The notes under the pieces are model-generated. The model searched no databases, was not told the origin of the DNA, and was given only the letters and a program-made list of their open reading frames with translations. A stretch of 64,000 nt of DNA from Atopsyche davidsoni (lineage: Eukaryota > Arthropoda > Insecta > Trichoptera > Hydrobiosidae), in assembly GCA_022113835.1 (NCBI GenBank), contig JAILWY010000004.1, forward strand, positions 6,327,501 through 6,391,500, written 5' to 3'. This document shows positions 61,949 to 64,000 of the stretch, piece after piece (the stretch's first letter is position 1; the number at the start of each line of letters is the position of its first letter). Made by a program: the position numbers and the translations under genes.

Positions 61949-62082
61949 TAATGCCATAGAGGTTGAGCAGATTACAAGCATTCAACTCAACCGTAATTCT
62001 GTATAAATCAATACTGCGTTTTAAGTATTACAAATAAGGCAGTACTCATCTTATTACCTTAAAATTAAAAATTACACTAGAT
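61933..62082. repeat. Direct repeat copy A (partner 62655-62814)
   Basis: ACTGACATTACCCTGATAAT, GATTACAAGCATTCAACTC, AACCGTAATTCT.TATAAAT and GGCAGTACT.ATC recur in the same order at 62655-62814 with about 90% identity. The copy ends exactly where the hAT element begins. Confidence 0.88.
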
Positions 62083-62628
62083 CACTGGTTCCCAAAGTGG
62101 TCAATATCGACTCCAAGGGTTCGATGACTGCGAAAAATAAAATTGGGGGTCCATGAACTGTAAATGGGGGTCTACGAGAGTGGATCCCATTTAAGCAGGT
62201 CATCAGCAAAATTTAGACATTCCGTAAATATCATAATGCACCGAACACAGATTGTACCTATGTGCTTTGTGACGAATCGCCAAGATTCATGCCAAGTTTT
62301 CACATTGGAATTTCAAGTATTTTATTATATTTAAGATATTAAAATGGAATTCCACCAAGTACTCTCTGTCAAAAATATAGATTTTATTAATGTAACTATA
62401 TTTGCATTTTCTTTGTTTTTAATTAATAAAGGTACAATCAACTTTACATGTATTAAATCCACTGTACAGTTAACCCTATGAAAGTGAGTTGTTTTATATA
62501 AGATGTCAAAAATATGTTTGAAGTTGATGAGATTGTAAAAATGCAATATTAGCAAGGCAGGGGGGGTCTACGAAAAACAGGAAAACTCGACAAGGGGTCT
62601 ACGGGACAAAATAGTTTGGGAACCTATG
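62083..62628. mobile_element. hAT-type element, 546 bp, 8-bp target duplication with one mismatch
   Basis: The ends CACTGGTTCCCAAAG and ..TTTGGGAACCTATG are inverted repeats. The flanks CACTAGAT (62075-62082) and CACTATAT (62629-62636) are a 7/8 target duplication. The left 130 bp match the hAT at 21008 (GGGGGTCCA.GAACTGTAAAT, GTGGATCCCATTTAAGCAGG). The interior holds the foldback-family end block ATTAAAATGGAATTCCACCA (about 62338). There is no transposase frame. Confidence 0.85.
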
Positions 62629-62654
62629 CACTATATCAATTAAAGGTATTCCAA

Positions 62655-62814
62655 ACTGACATTACCCTGATAATGCCATAGAGCTTGAGCAGATTACAAG
62701 CATTCAACTCAACCGTAATTCTATATAAATCAATGCTGCGTTTGCGTATTAAAAATAAGGCAGTACTTATCCTGAAGCGTAGTACCTTAAAATAAAAAAA
62801 ATTACACAAGATCA
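62655..62814. repeat. Direct repeat copy B (partner 61933-62082)
   Basis: It carries the same blocks as copy A, plus a 10-base extra near CCTGAAGCGTAGTACC. It continues past the point where copy A is cut by the hAT, with ATTACACAAGATCAATAA against ATTACACTAGATCA in copy A, showing what the target looked like before insertion. Confidence 0.88.
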
Positions 62815-63239
62815 ATAATAAGTATTTCTATTTCAGTGCTCGTTTCAATGCGTTTACACGTTTAGTCGATAAAAAATAAATCAAATGATTTTAAACATTA
62901 AAAAATTAGGAGCAGATAACATGCGCACAATTCGTCCATTCTCAAGAAATTATGAGTTTGTATTTATTACCACAAAGTAGCACGTGTAAATGAATTTTTA
63001 CAATAAACAATAAAATTAAAACACTTACGAAAACGAAACTTAGAAAAGTAAAACGATTCTCACAAATATTTATGTGAATATTTTTTTAACATTTTTCACC
63101 AGAAGGGTTATTTTTACGGTTTTGCTTTTTTTATCTACCAGTGGAGTGTTTTCATATAATACGAACTTAATATATTCATTATTACTATTCTTGGGGACTG
63201 AACGCAAAGCTGCATTTTTAGATTAGAAATATATTACCC
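62815..63239. other. AT-rich intergenic sequence
   Basis: Nothing recognised. Confidence 0.5.
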
Positions 63240-63640
63240 AGCGATTACGGCGCCCCGGGGACTCGACTATTAAGTCATCGCCATAACCACGTCGGTATGT
63301 TCCTGAGTAGCATTCCTAGAATCACGATGCTATCAGTGGCGGCGTGACAAAATTACACCGCGGGTAACTAGACACATGTAGATCGAGTATCTCACGTAAA
63401 TAACCGTGGTTCTGTCCAGGACGCCCATTTGTACCAAGCTGGCTCACGAGGCTTGCGACACTTCCTTGCTTGCCTGGCGTGACGTCATGGCGGCTGAGAC
63501 GCCATTTTGTGAGAGCCTCGCGTCAAGGGCGCCTCGCGAGACTTCCATGATCCACGCTGATCGCAGACGATTCTATTCTGACTGACAAGTAACGTAGAAA
63601 GCCTGCGTTGCTGGATAAATAATATTGCGATTAATCAGTT
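63240..63640. promoter_or_regulatory. Promoter-like GC-rich island (CRE, YY1-type, TCGCGA-type sites)
   Basis: TGACGTCA (63480-63487) overlaps ATGGCGGC (63487-63494), with GCCATTTT (63501-63508) and CTCGCGAGA (63533-63541) just downstream. This cluster of housekeeping-promoter motifs within 62 bp sits in a CpG-rich island at the window edge. The gene it may serve is not in view and the direction is unknown. Confidence 0.42.
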
Positions 63641-64000
63641 GCTTTGTGATTTAGGCGTGATGTCTTTTTTAAGCGATGGTGTGGGAACGGAGCTTGAATT
63701 TTCGTTTTGTTAGCCCGTGTATTTAATGACTGAATAAGTTTGCTTCTATTGAATAAAAATTTAATGCCAGTTTTATTGTATACCCGCGTGAATATTTACC
63801 ATAAAATTTTCATATTATTTTTACAACAAAAAAAAAGTTAGGTTTTCAAGTCTTCATATATATATATTTCGCTTGTACGTCCCTGTATAAAAATCTTAAA
63901 AGTATTTTGTCATTCTTAAAGGTGTGGCCAAAGAAGTGTATTATTAAAGATTCATCTCTCTTTATTGGCCAAGAATTCCTGAGTAATATAATCATACTTA
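63641..64000. other. AT-rich sequence at window end
   Basis: No gene recognised; possibly intron or upstream DNA of a gene beyond the window. Confidence 0.45.

Noticed and set aside
1..64000. CRISPR arrays, prokaryotic operons, ribosome binding sites, rRNA genes
   Set aside because: No regularly spaced repeats, no rRNA-like sequence and no clustered long frames; spliceosomal introns and tRNA-derived SINEs show a eukaryotic nuclear genome.

Overview
The window looks like insect (at least arthropod) nuclear DNA. It is strongly AT-rich and gene-poor, has spliceosomal GT-AG introns, arthropod-type TTAGG repeats, mariner, hAT and Helitron remnants, an RTE-like LINE and tRNA-derived SINEs. I could not fix the insect order from the sequence.

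The only gene I can call with high confidence is a complete BUD31 (G10 family spliceosome protein) on the minus strand at 35268-35818. It has two coding exons and a 116-bp intron and encodes 144 residues. The rest of the 64 kb is intergenic or possibly intronic sequence. A few isolated open segments with splice-like borders (20391-20537, 53496-53692, 61783-61948, and a possible non-coding first exon ending at 39735) may be exons or exon relics of unidentified genes.

Mobile-element layout. 1.6 kb: Tc1-like transposase tail. 3.4-4.5 kb: internally deleted mariner carrying a Helitron scrap. 8.7, 18.2, 24.6 and 48.1-48.6 kb: pieces of one LINE family. 9.2, 38.0 and 49.1 kb: single tRNA-like SINE heads. 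13.3, 14.0, 55.3 and 55.7 kb: one tRNA-derived SINE family, the last two being an identical inverted pair. 15.9-17.8 kb: a mariner, a second Tc1/mariner-type element and a Helitron Rep relic side by side. 18.4, 20.9-21.6, 42.1 and 60.7 kb: a foldback element family. 21.0, 50.1 and 62.1 kb: short hAT elements with 8-bp target duplications, two of them perfect; the one at 21.0 kb is nested in a foldback copy. 25.7 kb: a small inverted-repeat element.

The most interesting signal is a hammerhead-ribozyme-like core in the 25.7 kb element: CTGATGA, a hairpin, then GAAAC-TA-GTC flanked by a short stem I. The same stem / GAAAC-NN-GTC layout, in degenerate form, occurs in the foldback family at 60.7 kb. 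Several GC-rich islands with CRE (TGACGTCA), E-box, YY1-like or TCGCGA-type sites (13.6, 31.8, 45.9 and 63.5 kb) look like promoters or enhancers, but this is inference.
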